A stretch of 64,000 nt of DNA from Mycobacterium sp. URHB0044 (GCF_000620625.1 NZ_JIAW01000006.1:248001-312000); one strand, 5' to 3'; counted from the first letter of the stretch, positions 41,264 through 51,627 are shown. The notes: a model not told the origin generated them from the sequence alone. Numbers and translations are program-made.

Positions 41264-42157
41264 ATGAAGTTCTCCAGCATCGTTCGCCAGCACTGGGCCG
41301 CGCTTCGCGCCCTGGCCGTGCTCACCGTGATCGTCGGAGTGGCGTATCCGTTGGCCATCTGGATGATCGCGCTGCTTCCCGGACTCAGTGAGAAGGCCAA
41401 CGGTTCCATCGTGCAGGTCGCCGGAAAGCCGGTCGGCAGCAGCCTGATCGGCCAGCTGTTCACCGACGCCGACGGCAACCCACTGCCGCAGTACTTCCAG
41501 AGCCGGCCGTCGGCCGCGGGCGATGGCTACGACCCGCTGGCCTCGGGCGCAAGCAATCTCGGCCCGGAGAGCATCGTCGACGCTCCCGTCGGCGGTGCCG
41601 ACAATCCGGCCGAAGCCAAGCCCAGCCTGCTCACCCAGGTGTGCACGAGAAGCGCCACTGTCGGCGCGCGCGATGGGGTCGACGGCGCCCGCCCGTTCTG
41701 CACCGGCAGTGGTGTCGGGGCGGTGCTCTCGGTGATCGGACCCCGTGACGCATCGGGCGTGGTGGCCCACCCGACCAGGGTGGTCAGCGTCAACGAACCG
41801 TGTGACACGACCACCACACCGTTCCTGAACACCTACGAAGGCGTGCGGGTCGAGTGCGCAAAGCCCGGCGAGGACTACGCGCTCGGCCAGCTCGTGCCGA
41901 TCCGCGGCGTGGCGGCCGCCGACCCAGAGGTTCCGGCCGACGCCGTGACCGCCAGCGGCAGCGGCCTGGACCCCGACATCTCTGCCGCGTATGCAGAACT
42001 GCAGGTCAATCGGGTCGCGAAGGCCCGTGGCATCAGCCCTGACGAGGTGCGCGGCGTCGTCGCCGCCCACACCACCGGACGCGCGCTGGGCTTCATGGGC
42101 GAACCCGCTGTCAACGTGCTCGAGGTCAACCTCGCCCTCGACCAGCTAGGTGGATGA
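41264..42157 (+). CDS. kdpC: Potassium-transporting ATPase subunit C, KdpC, with large insertion
   Basis: A 297-residue subunit, about 100 longer than usual KdpC proteins (about 190). The N-terminal membrane helix ([20 protein letters not shown]), [24 protein letters not shown] and the C-terminal core ([34 protein letters not shown]) are standard. Between them, from about residue 105 to 225, lies an extra extracytosolic domain with four cysteines (VCTRS, PFCTG, EPCDT, VECAK) that could form two disulfides. The reading frame is intact, so the insert is real sequence. Confidence 0.93.
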   Translation: MKFSSIVRQHWAALRALAVLTVIVGVAYPLAIWMIALLPGLSEKANGSIVQVAGKPVGSSLIGQLFTDADGNPLPQYFQSRPSAAGDGYDPLASGASNLGPESIVDAPVGGADNPAEAKPSLLTQVCTRSATVGARDGVDGARPFCTGSGVGAVLSVIGPRDASGVVAHPTRVVSVNEPCDTTTTPFLNTYEGVRVECAKPGEDYALGQLVPIRGVAAADPEVPADAVTASGSGLDPDISAAYAELQVNRVAKARGISPDEVRGVVAAHTTGRALGFMGEPAVNVLEVNLALDQLGG

Positions 42158-44687
42158 TGGGCAGGTGAGCGTCGCGCCGCCCAAACCGAAGAAGCGGGGT
42201 GAGCTGCGCGTATACCTCGGCGCGGCACCCGGCGTCGGCAAGACGTTCGCCATGCTCGGCGAGGCGCAGCGCCGCCGGGAACGGGGCACCGACGTGGTGG
42301 CCGCGGTCGTCGAAACCCACGGCCGCAAGAAGACCGCCGACATGCTCGACGGCATCGAGATCATCCCCCCGCGCTACGTGACCTACCGCGGCTCCGACTT
42401 CCCCGAACTCGACGTCGAGGCGGTGCTGCGCCGCTGCCCGCAGGTGGTGCTCGTCGACGAGCTCGCCCACACCAATACCCCCGGCAGCAAGAACGCCAAA
42501 CGGTGGCAGGACGTCGAGGAGCTGCTCGACGCAGGCATCACCGTCGTCTCGACGGTCAACGTGCAGCACCTGGAGAGCCTCAACGACGTCGTCGCGCAGA
42601 TCACCGGAATCGAACAGCAGGAGACCGTTCCCGACGAGGTGGTGCGCCGAGCCGGGCAGATCGAGCTGGTCGACATCACCCCGGAAGCGCTGCAGCGCAG
42701 GCTATCCCACGGCAACGTGTACGCACCTGAGCGCATCGACGCCGCATTGAGCAACTACTTCCGCCGTGGCAACCTCACCGCCCTGCGCGAGCTGGCATTG
42801 CTGTGGCTGGCCGACCAGGTCGACGCCGCACTCGCGAAATACCGTGCGGAGAACAAGATCACCGATACCTGGGAGGCGCGCGAACGCGTCGTCGTCGCGG
42901 TGACCGGTGGTGCCGAGTCAGAAACGTTGGTGCGCCGCGCCTCTCGCATCGCCTCCAAGTCCAGCGCCGAGCTGATGATCGTGCACGTGGTGCGCGGCGA
43001 CGGGCTGTCCGGCGTGTCGGCCCCGCAGATGGGCAAGGTGCGGGAGCTGGCGTCGAGCCTCGGCGCGACGGTGCACACGGTCGTCGGCGACGACGTGGCC
43101 GGGGCGCTGCTCGACTTCGCCCGTGAAATGAACGCGACCCAGCTGGTGCTGGGCACCTCGCGCCGGTCGCGCTGGGCCCGCGTCTTCGATGAGGGCATCG
43201 GCGCGGCCACCGTGCAGCGTTCGGAGAAGATCGACGTCCACATGGTCACCCACGGAGAGGCCGGATCGCGACGTCGGATGCCGCGCCAGGGTCACGTGAC
43301 GTCGTGGTTGGCTGCCCTCGTCGTGCCGTCCGCGATCTGCGCCGTCACCGCGCTGGTGCTGGACCGGTTCCTGAGCATCGGCGGTGAGAGCGCGCTGTTC
43401 TTCGTCGGGGTGCTGGTCGTTGCGCTGCTCGGCGGCGTCGCACCGGCGGCGCTATCCGCGGTGCTGTCGGGGATGCTGCTCAACTACTTCCTCGTCGAAC
43501 CCCGCTACACCTTCACAATCTCCGAACCGGACAGTGCCATCACCATCGTGGTGCTGCTCGCCGTCGCCGTTGCCGTCGCTGCGCTGGTGGACGGCGCGGC
43601 CAAGCGGGCGCGGGAGGCCCGCCGCGCCTCGCAGGAGGCCGAGTTGCTGGCCCTGTTCGCCGGCTCGGTGCTGCGCGGCGCCGACCTCGACACGCTGCTG
43701 GAGCGGGTCCGCGAAACGTATGCGCAGCGTTCGGTCAGCATGTTGCGCTCCCGTGACGGCGGCGATCAGATCGTGGCGTGCGTAGGCGCCGACCCATGCG
43801 TGAACGTCGAATCCGCCGATACGGCAATCGAAGTCGGCGATGACGAATTCTGGATGCTGATGAGCGGACGGCAGCTCGCCGCCAGGGACCGGCGGGTGCT
43901 CACGGCGGTCGCCAAGCAGGCTGCGGGCTTGGTGCGCCAACGCGAACTGATCGAAGAGGCAGGCCGCGCCGAGGCCATCGAGCGAGCGGACGAGCTGCGG
44001 CGCTCCCTGTTGTCGGCGGTCAGCCACGATCTGAGGACGCCACTGGCCGCGGCGAAGGCGGCGGTCTCGAGCCTGCGCGCCGACGACGTCGGGTTCTCTC
44101 CCGAGGACACCGCGGAACTGCTGGCCACCGTCGAGGAATCCGTCGACCAGCTGACGGCGTTGGTCGGCAACCTGCTGGACTCGTCGCGGCTGGCCGCCGG
44201 CGTCGTCCACCCGGAACTGCGCCAGGTCTACCTCGACGAGGTGGTACACCGGGCGATACTCGGAACGCCAAGGGCGGCGGGCGGTCCCGGATGGCCGGGC
44301 GTCGGCCGAGTGAAGGTGGAAGTCGGCGACACCTCCGTCATGGCCGACAGCGGACTGCTGGAACGCGTGCTGGTCAACCTCATCGACAATGCGCTGCGCT
44401 ACGCGCCCGACGGCGTCGTGCGGGTCAACGCGGGTCGGGTGGGCAACCGCGTGTTGATGAACGTCGTCGACGAAGGCCCCGGCATCCCGCGCGGAGCGGA
44501 GGACCAGGTGTTCGCACCCTTTCAGCGCCTCGGCGACAACGACAACACCACCGGCGTGGGCCTCGGCCTGTCGGTGGCCCGCGGGTTCGTCGAGGCGATG
44601 GGCGGCACGATCTCGGCGACCGATACCCCCGGCGGCGGGTTGACCGTCGTCGTCGATCTGGCCGCCCCGGATGGAGAGCGGCCGTGA
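42150..44687 (+). CDS. kdpD: Potassium sensor histidine kinase KdpD
   Basis: An 845-residue membrane kinase. The KdpD N-terminal domain has Walker [10 protein letters not shown] and [14 protein letters not shown] universal-stress-like domain follows ([20 protein letters not shown]), then four close membrane helices (about residues 390-490), a GAF-like region, the H box [16 protein letters not shown] and ATP boxes [30 protein letters not shown]. Starts: GTG 42150 overlaps kdpC by eight bases; GTG 42165 gives [15 protein letters not shown] and is as likely. It responds to K+ limitation and turgor and phosphorylates KdpE. Confidence 0.95.
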   Translation: MDDGQVSVAPPKPKKRGELRVYLGAAPGVGKTFAMLGEAQRRRERGTDVVAAVVETHGRKKTADMLDGIEIIPPRYVTYRGSDFPELDVEAVLRRCPQVVLVDELAHTNTPGSKNAKRWQDVEELLDAGITVVSTVNVQHLESLNDVVAQITGIEQQETVPDEVVRRAGQIELVDITPEALQRRLSHGNVYAPERIDAALSNYFRRGNLTALRELALLWLADQVDAALAKYRAENKITDTWEARERVVVAVTGGAESETLVRRASRIASKSSAELMIVHVVRGDGLSGVSAPQMGKVRELASSLGATVHTVVGDDVAGALLDFAREMNATQLVLGTSRRSRWARVFDEGIGAATVQRSEKIDVHMVTHGEAGSRRRMPRQGHVTSWLAALVVPSAICAVTALVLDRFLSIGGESALFFVGVLVVALLGGVAPAALSAVLSGMLLNYFLVEPRYTFTISEPDSAITIVVLLAVAVAVAALVDGAAKRAREARRASQEAELLALFAGSVLRGADLDTLLERVRETYAQRSVSMLRSRDGGDQIVACVGADPCVNVESADTAIEVGDDEFWMLMSGRQLAARDRRVLTAVAKQAAGLVRQRELIEEAGRAEAIERADELRRSLLSAVSHDLRTPLAAAKAAVSSLRADDVGFSPEDTAELLATVEESVDQLTALVGNLLDSSRLAAGVVHPELRQVYLDEVVHRAILGTPRAAGGPGWPGVGRVKVEVGDTSVMADSGLLERVLVNLIDNALRYAPDGVVRVNAGRVGNRVLMNVVDEGPGIPRGAEDQVFAPFQRLGDNDNTTGVGLGLSVARGFVEAMGGTISATDTPGGGLTVVVDLAAPDGERP

Positions 44688-45364
44688 CCCGGGTATTGGT
44701 GATCGACGACGAGCCACAGATCCTGCGCGCCTTGCGAATCAACCTCTCGGTGCGCGGCTACGACGTCACCACCGCGGCCGACGGGGCCAGCGCATTGAAG
44801 GCGGCGGCCGAGCACCGTCCCGACGTCGTCGTGCTCGATCTGGGTCTGCCCGACATGTCCGGCATCGAGGTGCTGGAGGGCCTGCGAGGGTGGCTCACGG
44901 CGCCGGTCATCGTGCTGTCGGCGCGCACCGACTCGTCGGACAAGGTGGAGGCGCTCGACGCGGGCGCGGACGACTACGTCACCAAGCCGTTCGGCATGGA
45001 CGAGTTCCTGGCCCGGTTGCGGGCGGCGGTCCGACGTGGCGCCGCGGCATCCGAGACCGACCAACCCGTTGTCGAAACCGCCTCGTTTACCGTCGATTTG
45101 GCTGCCAAGAAGGTGATCAAGGACGGCAACGACGTGCACCTCACCCCCACCGAGTGGGGCATGCTCGAGATGCTGGTGCGCAACCGCGGCAAGCTCGTCG
45201 GCCGCGACGAGTTGCTCAAGGAGGTGTGGGGACCGGCCTACGCCAAGGAGACTCATTATCTCCGCGTGTACTTGGCACAGCTACGGCGCAAGCTGGAGGA
45301 CGACCCGTCACACCCCAAGCACCTGTTGACCGAAGCCGGGATGGGTTATCGCTTTCAGGAGTAA
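44684..45364 (+). CDS. kdpE: Response regulator KdpE (OmpR/PhoB family)
   Basis: A 226-residue regulator: receiver with DDEPQ, phospho-acceptor in VVVLDLGLPDMSG, Lys in YVTKPFG, and a winged-helix output domain (LTPTEWGMLEMLVRNRGKLV, ETHYLRVYLAQLRRKLEDDP). GTG start overlaps the kdpD stop (GTGA). It should activate the kdp promoter region at 37093-37261. Confidence 0.95.
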   Translation: MTRVLVIDDEPQILRALRINLSVRGYDVTTAADGASALKAAAEHRPDVVVLDLGLPDMSGIEVLEGLRGWLTAPVIVLSARTDSSDKVEALDAGADDYVTKPFGMDEFLARLRAAVRRGAAASETDQPVVETASFTVDLAAKKVIKDGNDVHLTPTEWGMLEMLVRNRGKLVGRDELLKEVWGPAYAKETHYLRVYLAQLRRKLEDDPSHPKHLLTEAGMGYRFQE

Positions 45365-45435
45365 CCGAGAATCTTTACGGAATCCGTACACCTGTGAGCC
45401 GTTCTCGATGGGCGGGGCGACACTAGGCTCCGACC

Positions 45436-47424
45436 GTGTCGTCACCGACGTCAGTGTTGAAGCGCTTGGTAGTCGGGCGGCCGTTCCGCAGCGACCGACT
45501 GGGCCACACGCTACTGCCCAAACGGATCGCCTTGCCGATCTTCGCGAGCGACCCGTTGTCCTCGGTCGCGTATGCGACGCAGGAAATCCTGCTGATGCTG
45601 ACCTTGGGTGGTCTCGCCTACCTGTATTTGACGCCGTGGCTCGCCGGCGCGGTCGTGCTGTTGCTGGCCGTCGTGGTGTTGTCCTATCGCCAGGTGGTGC
45701 AGGCGTATCCCAGCGGTGGTGGTTCATACGAGGTGGCCTCGAAGAACCTGGGCCCGCGTGCCGGACTGGTCGTGGCGGCCGCGTTGCTCGTGGACTACGT
45801 GATGACGGTGGCCGTCTCGGTGGCAGCGGGAGTCGACAACATCATCTCGGCGATACCCGAGCTGAATCCGTATCGGGTCGCCGTCGACATCGGCTTCATC
45901 GCGTTGCTGACCGCGATGAACCTTCGCGGGGTACGTGAATCTGGGCGGACGTTCGCAGTGCCGACGTATGCGTTCATCGCCGGCGTGATGCTGATGATCG
46001 GACTCGGCTTGACCCGAGCGCTTCTCGGTGACGCACCGCGGGCGGAGAGTGCCGGTTACGGCATTCGCGCGGAACACGTCGGTCTCAGCGGTCTAGCGAT
46101 CGCCCTACTGGCACTTCGCGCCTTCGCCTCCGGCTGCACCGCCCTCACCGGCGTGGAGGCTATTTCCAACGGCGTGCCCGCGTTCCGTAAACCCAAGGCT
46201 CTCAACGCCGCCCGGACGATGACGGCCATGGGGATTCTGGCGATCACGATGTTCGCCGGAGTGACCGCGCTCGCACTGGTTTCGCACACGCGAGTCGTCG
46301 AGAACACCTGTGACCTGATCGGATTCACCGGCGATTGCAACCGCGACCCGCAACGCACGGTGATCGCCCAGATCGCCGCCGCCGTATTCGGCAACAACAG
46401 CGTGATGTTCTTCTTCATGCAGGCGGCGACGGCGCTGATCCTGATCCTCGCGGCGAACACCGCGTACAACGGGTTCCCCCTGCTCAGCTCGATCCTCGCG
46501 CGCGACCGCTACCTGCCCAGGCAACTCCACAGTCGCGGCGACCGGCTAGCGTTCTCGAACGGCATCATCCTGCTGGCCTCGATAGCGGGTGTGTTGATCT
46601 ACACGTTCGACGGGTCCACGACCCGGCTCATCCAGCTCTACATCCTCGGCGTGTTCACCTCCTTCACGTTATGCCAGATCGGCATGGTGGTGCACTGGAA
46701 TCGGCAGTTGGCCGTCGCCGTCACGCCGGCGGAACGGCGGCACGTTCACCGCGCCCGAGCAATCAACGCACTCGGCGCCTGCTTCACCGGCGTCGTGCTG
46801 GTCGTGGTCATGGTCACCAAGTTCACCCATGGCGCCTACCTGGTGGTCATCGCGATCCCGGTGCTCTGTGTCCTGATGCAGAGTGTCCACCGGCACTACG
46901 CCGCGGTCCGTGCCGAGCTTCGTGAAGGCATGAACGACGACCGTGTGCTGCCGAGCCGAGTGCACGCGATCGTACTCATTTCGAACTGGCACAAAGCAAC
47001 TCAGCGTGCGCTGATGTTCGCCAAGGCGACCAGGCCGGATACGCTCACCGCGCTCACCGTGAACGTCGACGACGATGACACCAGGGCCCTCCTTCAGGAG
47101 TGGGAAGAGCTCGAGATCGATATGCCTCTCATGGTCATCGAGTCGCCCTACCGGGAGATCACCCGGCCCGTCGTCGACTACGTGAAGAAGTTGCGAGGAA
47201 ACCAGCCCCGCGACGTAGTCAACGTCTACATTCCCGAATACGTAGTCGGCCGGTGGTGGGAGAACTTGCTACACAACCAGAGTTCACTGCGACTCAAGGG
47301 ACGGTTGTTGTTCGAGCCGGACGTCATGGTCACCAGCGTGCCCTGGCAGTTGCACTCATCGGAGCGCCTCGACCTCGCCCGAGTCACGCACGGTCCCGGC
47401 GAAATCCCAAGTGGCATCGAGTGA
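45436..47424 (+). CDS. kimA: KimA-like potassium importer (APC/KUP superfamily)
   Basis: A 662-residue transporter starting at GTG, 71 bases after kdpE. Twelve membrane segments cover residues about 30-470. Motifs strongly recall B. subtilis KimA (YdaO): SDPLSSVAYATQEIL, SYRQVVQAYPSGGGSYEVAS, SGCTALTGVEAISNGVPAF, and ILAANTAYNGFPLLSSILAR. The cytosolic C-terminal 170 residues (VHAIVLISNWHKATQRALMF, LLHNQSSLRLKGRLL) form the Usp-like regulatory domain. The kdp neighbourhood supports K+ as substrate. In Bacillus KimA is inhibited by c-di-AMP; whether that holds here is unknown. Confidence 0.82.
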   Translation: MSSPTSVLKRLVVGRPFRSDRLGHTLLPKRIALPIFASDPLSSVAYATQEILLMLTLGGLAYLYLTPWLAGAVVLLLAVVVLSYRQVVQAYPSGGGSYEVASKNLGPRAGLVVAAALLVDYVMTVAVSVAAGVDNIISAIPELNPYRVAVDIGFIALLTAMNLRGVRESGRTFAVPTYAFIAGVMLMIGLGLTRALLGDAPRAESAGYGIRAEHVGLSGLAIALLALRAFASGCTALTGVEAISNGVPAFRKPKALNAARTMTAMGILAITMFAGVTALALVSHTRVVENTCDLIGFTGDCNRDPQRTVIAQIAAAVFGNNSVMFFFMQAATALILILAANTAYNGFPLLSSILARDRYLPRQLHSRGDRLAFSNGIILLASIAGVLIYTFDGSTTRLIQLYILGVFTSFTLCQIGMVVHWNRQLAVAVTPAERRHVHRARAINALGACFTGVVLVVVMVTKFTHGAYLVVIAIPVLCVLMQSVHRHYAAVRAELREGMNDDRVLPSRVHAIVLISNWHKATQRALMFAKATRPDTLTALTVNVDDDDTRALLQEWEELEIDMPLMVIESPYREITRPVVDYVKKLRGNQPRDVVNVYIPEYVVGRWWENLLHNQSSLRLKGRLLFEPDVMVTSVPWQLHSSERLDLARVTHGPGEIPSGIE

Positions 47425-47464
47425 GCAAGGGCTGGGTTACCGCACCCAGGAGTACCGAGCCCCC

Positions 47465-47525
47465 GCCGAACGTGAGCATGTGGTCGAGATCCGGGCCGGA
47501 CTTCGACAACTCGCTCACGTTCGGC
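47465..47525. repeat. Long imperfect palindrome after the kimA-like gene
   Basis: Arms GCCGAACGTGAGC (47465-47477) and GCTCACGTTCGGC (47513-47525) pair perfectly over 13 bases. Inside, GTCGAGATCCGG and CCGGACTTCGAC pair again around a short centre. The element begins 41 bases after the transporter stop codon and could end its transcript, or be a relic of an inverted duplication. Confidence 0.6.
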
Positions 47526-47535
47526 GTCGACCTCG

Positions 47536-47775
47536 GTGCCGCCAACCAGCAATATCGTCGCCGCGCTGCTCGAAATGATGGGCACCCCAGCGTCATCGGC
47601 GGATGCGAGCGGCCGTCAGCGCCACTACGTCGGTGCGATCACCGCGCCCGTCTTCAACGCCGTTGGCCGCGTCACGCACAACATCAGCGTGCACCCGTTC
47701 GCCAATCTCTCACCACGAAAGATCGAACAAATGGGCCGTCGGCTACGGCGGGCTGCCGACGCCGTCGACGACTAG
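47536..47775 (+). pseudogene. Possible C-terminal remnant of an IclR/GAF-type regulator
   Basis: A 79-residue frame whose second half (HYVGAITAPVFNAVGRVTHN, then LSPRKIEQMGRRLRRAADAV) resembles the end of IclR-family effector domains (GAIxAPVFDxxGRV ... LxxAADAI). The N-terminal two-thirds of such a protein is absent, and the 5' neighbourhood is the palindrome. It ends overlapping the convergent methyltransferase stop. Probably a decayed gene. Confidence 0.35.
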
Positions 47776-48599
47776 CCCTTGACCGCCTGCAGGGTGTAGG
47801 TCATAGGCATCCGGTCGGCGTCGTGCGCGAGGATGAATTCACCCTTGAATTCGGGGCTGGGAACCATGCTGTCACCCAACGGATTCCACGGCACTTCGCG
47901 GTGCTCCTCCAACGCGGTGACCGTCAGTCCGGCATCGGTCAGCGCGGTGAAGATCTCACCGAGCCCGTGGTTGAAGATCACGGACTCGGGCGCGGCGACG
48001 ACGCCCGAGCCGCCATAGGTGTCGTGTTCGACGAACGTCGTTCCCGCCGTTTCGAAATAGGGAAATTCGATCACCAGCAGTCCGTCGTCCCTCGGGTCGG
48101 ACATCGCCCACAGCACCGGGTGGCTCTCGCGGATGAACAACCGACCGCCCGGCCGCAGCAGGCCTGCAACCACGTCCGCCCAGCGGCGGATGTCGGGCAA
48201 CCAACACAGCGCGCCGATGCCGGTGTAGACCACGTCGCAGCACGCCCCACCCAGCGTCGCGACGGCGTCGAAGACGTCGGATTCGACGAAGCGCACGTCG
48301 GCGCCCGCGCGTTCGGCCAGCGCGCGGCCTGCCTCCAGCGCGGAGGGCGAGAAGTCCAGCCCGGTCACTGACCGCGCGCCGAGGCGGGCCAGTGACACCG
48401 TGTCGGTGCCGATGTGGCACTGCAGATGGACGACGTCGCGGCCGTCGAGTCGCCCCAGCCGCGGCACGTCGTAGCGCACCACGTCCGACAGATAGTCGGG
48501 GTCGTCGAAGGCGGCGAGGTCGTACCCGCCGGGTGCGGTGTGGAGCGGGACGCGTGATTCCCAGTTCGCCAGGTTGATGCTGCGCCAGTCGTCGGTCAC
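47772..48599 (-). CDS. SAM-dependent methyltransferase (class I)
   Basis: A 275-residue enzyme. The SAM-binding motif I region is VVHLQCHIGTDTVSLARLGA, followed by VTGLDFSPSALEAGRALAER (acidic motif II) and FVESDVFDAVATLGGACCDV. LRPGGRLFIRESHPVLW is the usual post-motif strand. Ubiquinone-type/generic small-molecule methyltransferase fold; substrate unknown. GTG 48599 (MTDDWRSINLANWESRV) is preferred over ATG 37 codons upstream because conserved sequence starts there. Confidence 0.83.
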   Translation of the reverse strand: MTDDWRSINLANWESRVPLHTAPGGYDLAAFDDPDYLSDVVRYDVPRLGRLDGRDVVHLQCHIGTDTVSLARLGARSVTGLDFSPSALEAGRALAERAGADVRFVESDVFDAVATLGGACCDVVYTGIGALCWLPDIRRWADVVAGLLRPGGRLFIRESHPVLWAMSDPRDDGLLVIEFPYFETAGTTFVEHDTYGGSGVVAAPESVIFNHGLGEIFTALTDAGLTVTALEEHREVPWNPLGDSMVPSPEFKGEFILAHDADRMPMTYTLQAVKG

Positions 48600-48733
48600 G
48601 GCCTCATTCTCACAGGTCGACGTCGGTTGGTGGTCACGTGATCGACGTACACCGTTCGTCTGATGATCGCTTGCCCGTCTGTGCTGCGGTGCCACGCTTG
48701 ACGCCAGCAACGATCAGGGCGAAAGGGCCGACC

Positions 48734-51574
48734 ATGTCAGACAATTCGCACGCCTACAACAGCGTATGGCAACTGCGCGGCGACGCGTGGTGCCGGCTGG
48801 AGGAGGCCGCCGACCGGCTGACGCGGACCACCACCACAGGCGAGCTCAAGGACCAGTACGTCGGCATCTGCCACGAGTTGCTCGCGACGCTCACCCCGCT
48901 GGAGCCGTACTGGGCGTACCCAGGGTCGCCACAGTTCGCGAAGGTGCAGCGGCTGTTCAACGCCGGTAATTACGACAAGTTCTCCCATTCGGTCGCCAGG
49001 ATCAACCGCGCGCTGACCACCGAGTCGTATCGCAGCGGCGACGTCGATACCGCCGGGCTCGACGACACCGACATGTTCCCAGCCGACCCCCGCACGCTTG
49101 AGCAGCAACCGGTCAACCGCAAGGAGCAGCTCTACTTCGAGGTGCTCGTCGTCGAGAAGATGACCGAGGCCCAGGAACGCGCGCTGCGCAAGGAGGTCCG
49201 CAGCTGGCGGCGGCCCGACGACGAGTTCGTCTACGAGTTGGTAGTGGTGTCCAGTGGCGACGAGGCGCTGATCGCGGCGCGACTCAACGTCAACCTTCAG
49301 GCGGTGGTGATCCGGCGGCGGTTCAGTCACCAGTCGTCGCGCGACCTGACCGCGCTGGCCGAGTTCGTCGACACCCGGGTATCGGCCGAACTCGACGACC
49401 ACAAATCCCCCGACGAACGCGCCCAGATCCTCGCCGCGTCACTGCGCGACTTACGGCCCGAACTCGACATGTATCTGATGACCGAGATCGAGGTCGAGCA
49501 GATCGCCGGCCGGCTTGGCCCCTTCTTCCGCCGCGTGTTCCATGCTCGCGAGGGCGTATTGGAGCTGCACCTGTCGATCCTGCACGGTGTCGCCGAGCGG
49601 TATCGGACGCCGTTCTTCAGCGCGCTGAAGCAGTACAGCCACCGTCCCACCGGGGTTTTCCACGCTCTTCCGATTTCGCAGGGCAAGTCGATTGTGAACT
49701 CGCACTGGATCAAGGACATGGTCGGCTTCTACGGCCTTGACGTGTTCATGGCCGAGACGTCGGCCACCTGCGGCGGCCTGGACTCACTGCTGGAGCCCAC
49801 CGGTCCGCTGCGCGAAGCCCAGCAGCTGGCGTCGGAGGCGTACGGCTCGCGGCACACCTACTTCGTCACCAACGGCACGTCGACGGCCAACAAGATCGTC
49901 ACCCAATCATTAGTGGCGCCCGGGGACATCGTGCTGCTGGACCGCAACTGCCATCAGTCCCACCACTACGGGATGATGATGGCCGGCGCGAATGTCATCT
50001 ACCTCGAGGCGTATCCACTGCCCGAATACACCATGTACGGTGCGGTGCCGCTGCGCGAGATCAAGTCGAAGTTGTTGGCGCTCAAGCGCGCAGGCAAGCT
50101 CGACCGCGTCAAGATGATGTCGCTGACGAACTGTACGTTCGACGGCATCGTCTACGACGTCGAGCGCGTCATGGAGGAATGCCTCGCCATCAAGCCGGAT
50201 CTGGTGTTCCTGTGGGACGAGGCATGGTTCGCGTTCGCCCGCTTCCACCCCGTGTACCGCGGACGGACCGCGATGGCCACCGCGCGCAAGTTGCGAGAAC
50301 TCCTGCAGGACAAGGTGTACCGGGCCGAGTACGACGAGTACCTCAAGGTCGAGTCGGAACATCCGTCCACCGACGAGGATCTGCTGAACCGCCGGCTTCG
50401 ACCCGATCCGGCCAAGGCGCGGGTCCGGGTGTACGCCACCCAGTCGACGCACAAGACGCTGACCTCGCTCCGCCAGGGCTCGATGATCCACGTCTTCGAC
50501 CAGGACTTCGAGCAGAAGGTGGCCGAGGCGTTCCACGAGGCCTACATGGCGCACACGTCGACATCGCCGAACTACCAGATCCTGGCGTCGCTCGACCTAG
50601 GCCGGCGCCAGGTCGCACTCGAGGGCGTCGAGCTGGTACAGCGCCAGATCGAGAACGCCATGCAACTGCGCGACGCCATCGACAACCACCCGCTGTTGAG
50701 CAAGTACATGACGTGCCTGCGAACCTCTGACCTGATCCCGGACGAATTCCGGCCCTCGGGCATCGGGCAGCCCTTGCGGTCCGGGCTGCGGAACATGATG
50801 GCGGCGTGGGACTCCGACGAGTTCGTACTCGATCCGTCACGAATCACGTTGTCAATAGGCCGCACCGGATACGACGGTGACACGTTCAAGCGCGAGCAGT
50901 TGATGGACCGCCACGGCGTCCAGATCAACAAGACGTCTCGCAACACCGTGTTGTTCATGACCAACATCGGCACCACCCGCAGCTCGGTGGCATTTCTGGT
51001 CGAGGTGCTGGTGAAGATCGCAGGCGAACTCGACGAGAGCATCTCGGAGATGGGGCTTGGTGAGCGCGGCCGCTTCGAGCAGAAGGTGCGCCAACTCACC
51101 ACTAACACCGCGTCGCAACCAGACTTCAGCGGCTTCCACCCGGTGTTCCGCGACCTCACGGGGGAGCAACCGACGCCGGAGGGGGACGTGCGGCGGGCGT
51201 TCTACCTGTCGTATGACGACACCAATTGCGAGTACCTGACCGGCGAGGAGATCGACGACAAAATCGACGCCGGGATCGACGTCGTCTCTGCGACGTTCGT
51301 GACGCCCTACCCGCCGGGCTTCCCGGTGCTGGTTCCAGGCCAGATGTTCAGCCGCGAGATCCTGAAGTTCATGCGCGAACTCGACACACCCGAGATCCAC
51401 GGCTACAAACCGGAATTCGGGTATCGCGTCTACACCGAGAAGGCCATCGAAATGTGCCGTCCGACGCCGGCGGTGCAGCCAGTGCTGATCGACGCTCCGC
51501 TGCCGACGCCGCCGCAGCCGTCGAAGCCGAAGAAGAGCAACGGAAACAAGCCGCCGGAACCCGCCCTCCCCTGA
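48734..51574 (+). CDS. Large PLP-dependent amino-acid decarboxylase (Orn/Lys/Arg type)
   Basis: A 946-residue protein starting MSDNSHAYNSVWQLRGDAWC. The N-terminal 300 residues form a helical and receiver-like wing region. The PLP domain has AETSATCGGLDSLLEPTGPL, THYFVTNGTSTANKIV-like sequence, LDRNCHQSHHYG, the aspartate in FLWDEAWFAF, and the Schiff-base Lys at about residue 574 in STHKTLTSLRQGS. Length and motifs match M. tuberculosis Rv2531c, annotated as a probable Orn/Lys/Arg decarboxylase. The exact amino acid is not known. It would yield a polyamine or diamine and consume protons. Confidence 0.88.
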   Translation: MSDNSHAYNSVWQLRGDAWCRLEEAADRLTRTTTTGELKDQYVGICHELLATLTPLEPYWAYPGSPQFAKVQRLFNAGNYDKFSHSVARINRALTTESYRSGDVDTAGLDDTDMFPADPRTLEQQPVNRKEQLYFEVLVVEKMTEAQERALRKEVRSWRRPDDEFVYELVVVSSGDEALIAARLNVNLQAVVIRRRFSHQSSRDLTALAEFVDTRVSAELDDHKSPDERAQILAASLRDLRPELDMYLMTEIEVEQIAGRLGPFFRRVFHAREGVLELHLSILHGVAERYRTPFFSALKQYSHRPTGVFHALPISQGKSIVNSHWIKDMVGFYGLDVFMAETSATCGGLDSLLEPTGPLREAQQLASEAYGSRHTYFVTNGTSTANKIVTQSLVAPGDIVLLDRNCHQSHHYGMMMAGANVIYLEAYPLPEYTMYGAVPLREIKSKLLALKRAGKLDRVKMMSLTNCTFDGIVYDVERVMEECLAIKPDLVFLWDEAWFAFARFHPVYRGRTAMATARKLRELLQDKVYRAEYDEYLKVESEHPSTDEDLLNRRLRPDPAKARVRVYATQSTHKTLTSLRQGSMIHVFDQDFEQKVAEAFHEAYMAHTSTSPNYQILASLDLGRRQVALEGVELVQRQIENAMQLRDAIDNHPLLSKYMTCLRTSDLIPDEFRPSGIGQPLRSGLRNMMAAWDSDEFVLDPSRITLSIGRTGYDGDTFKREQLMDRHGVQINKTSRNTVLFMTNIGTTRSSVAFLVEVLVKIAGELDESISEMGLGERGRFEQKVRQLTTNTASQPDFSGFHPVFRDLTGEQPTPEGDVRRAFYLSYDDTNCEYLTGEEIDDKIDAGIDVVSATFVTPYPPGFPVLVPGQMFSREILKFMRELDTPEIHGYKPEFGYRVYTEKAIEMCRPTPAVQPVLIDAPLPTPPQPSKPKKSNGNKPPEPALP

Positions 51575-51627
51575 GCGATTTCGGCGTGATTCGTTGCGCC
51601 CAGCGAGACGGATCACGCCGAAATCGC
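51575..51627. terminator. Strong bidirectional terminator hairpin
   Basis: A 16-base perfect stem: GCGATTTCGGCGTGAT pairs with ATCACGCCGAAATCGC, starting at the first base after the decarboxylase stop and ending two bases before the convergent hydrolase stop. The intervening loop is about 21 bases. Serves both genes. Confidence 0.8.

Noticed and set aside
45365..45435. A c-di-AMP (ydaO-type) riboswitch ahead of the KimA-like gene
   Set aside because: Only 71 bases separate it from kdpE, too short for that riboswitch, and no conserved helices are visible.
47100..48371. 423-residue plus frame across the importer end and methyltransferase
   Set aside because: It crosses two real genes on different strands and has no domain.
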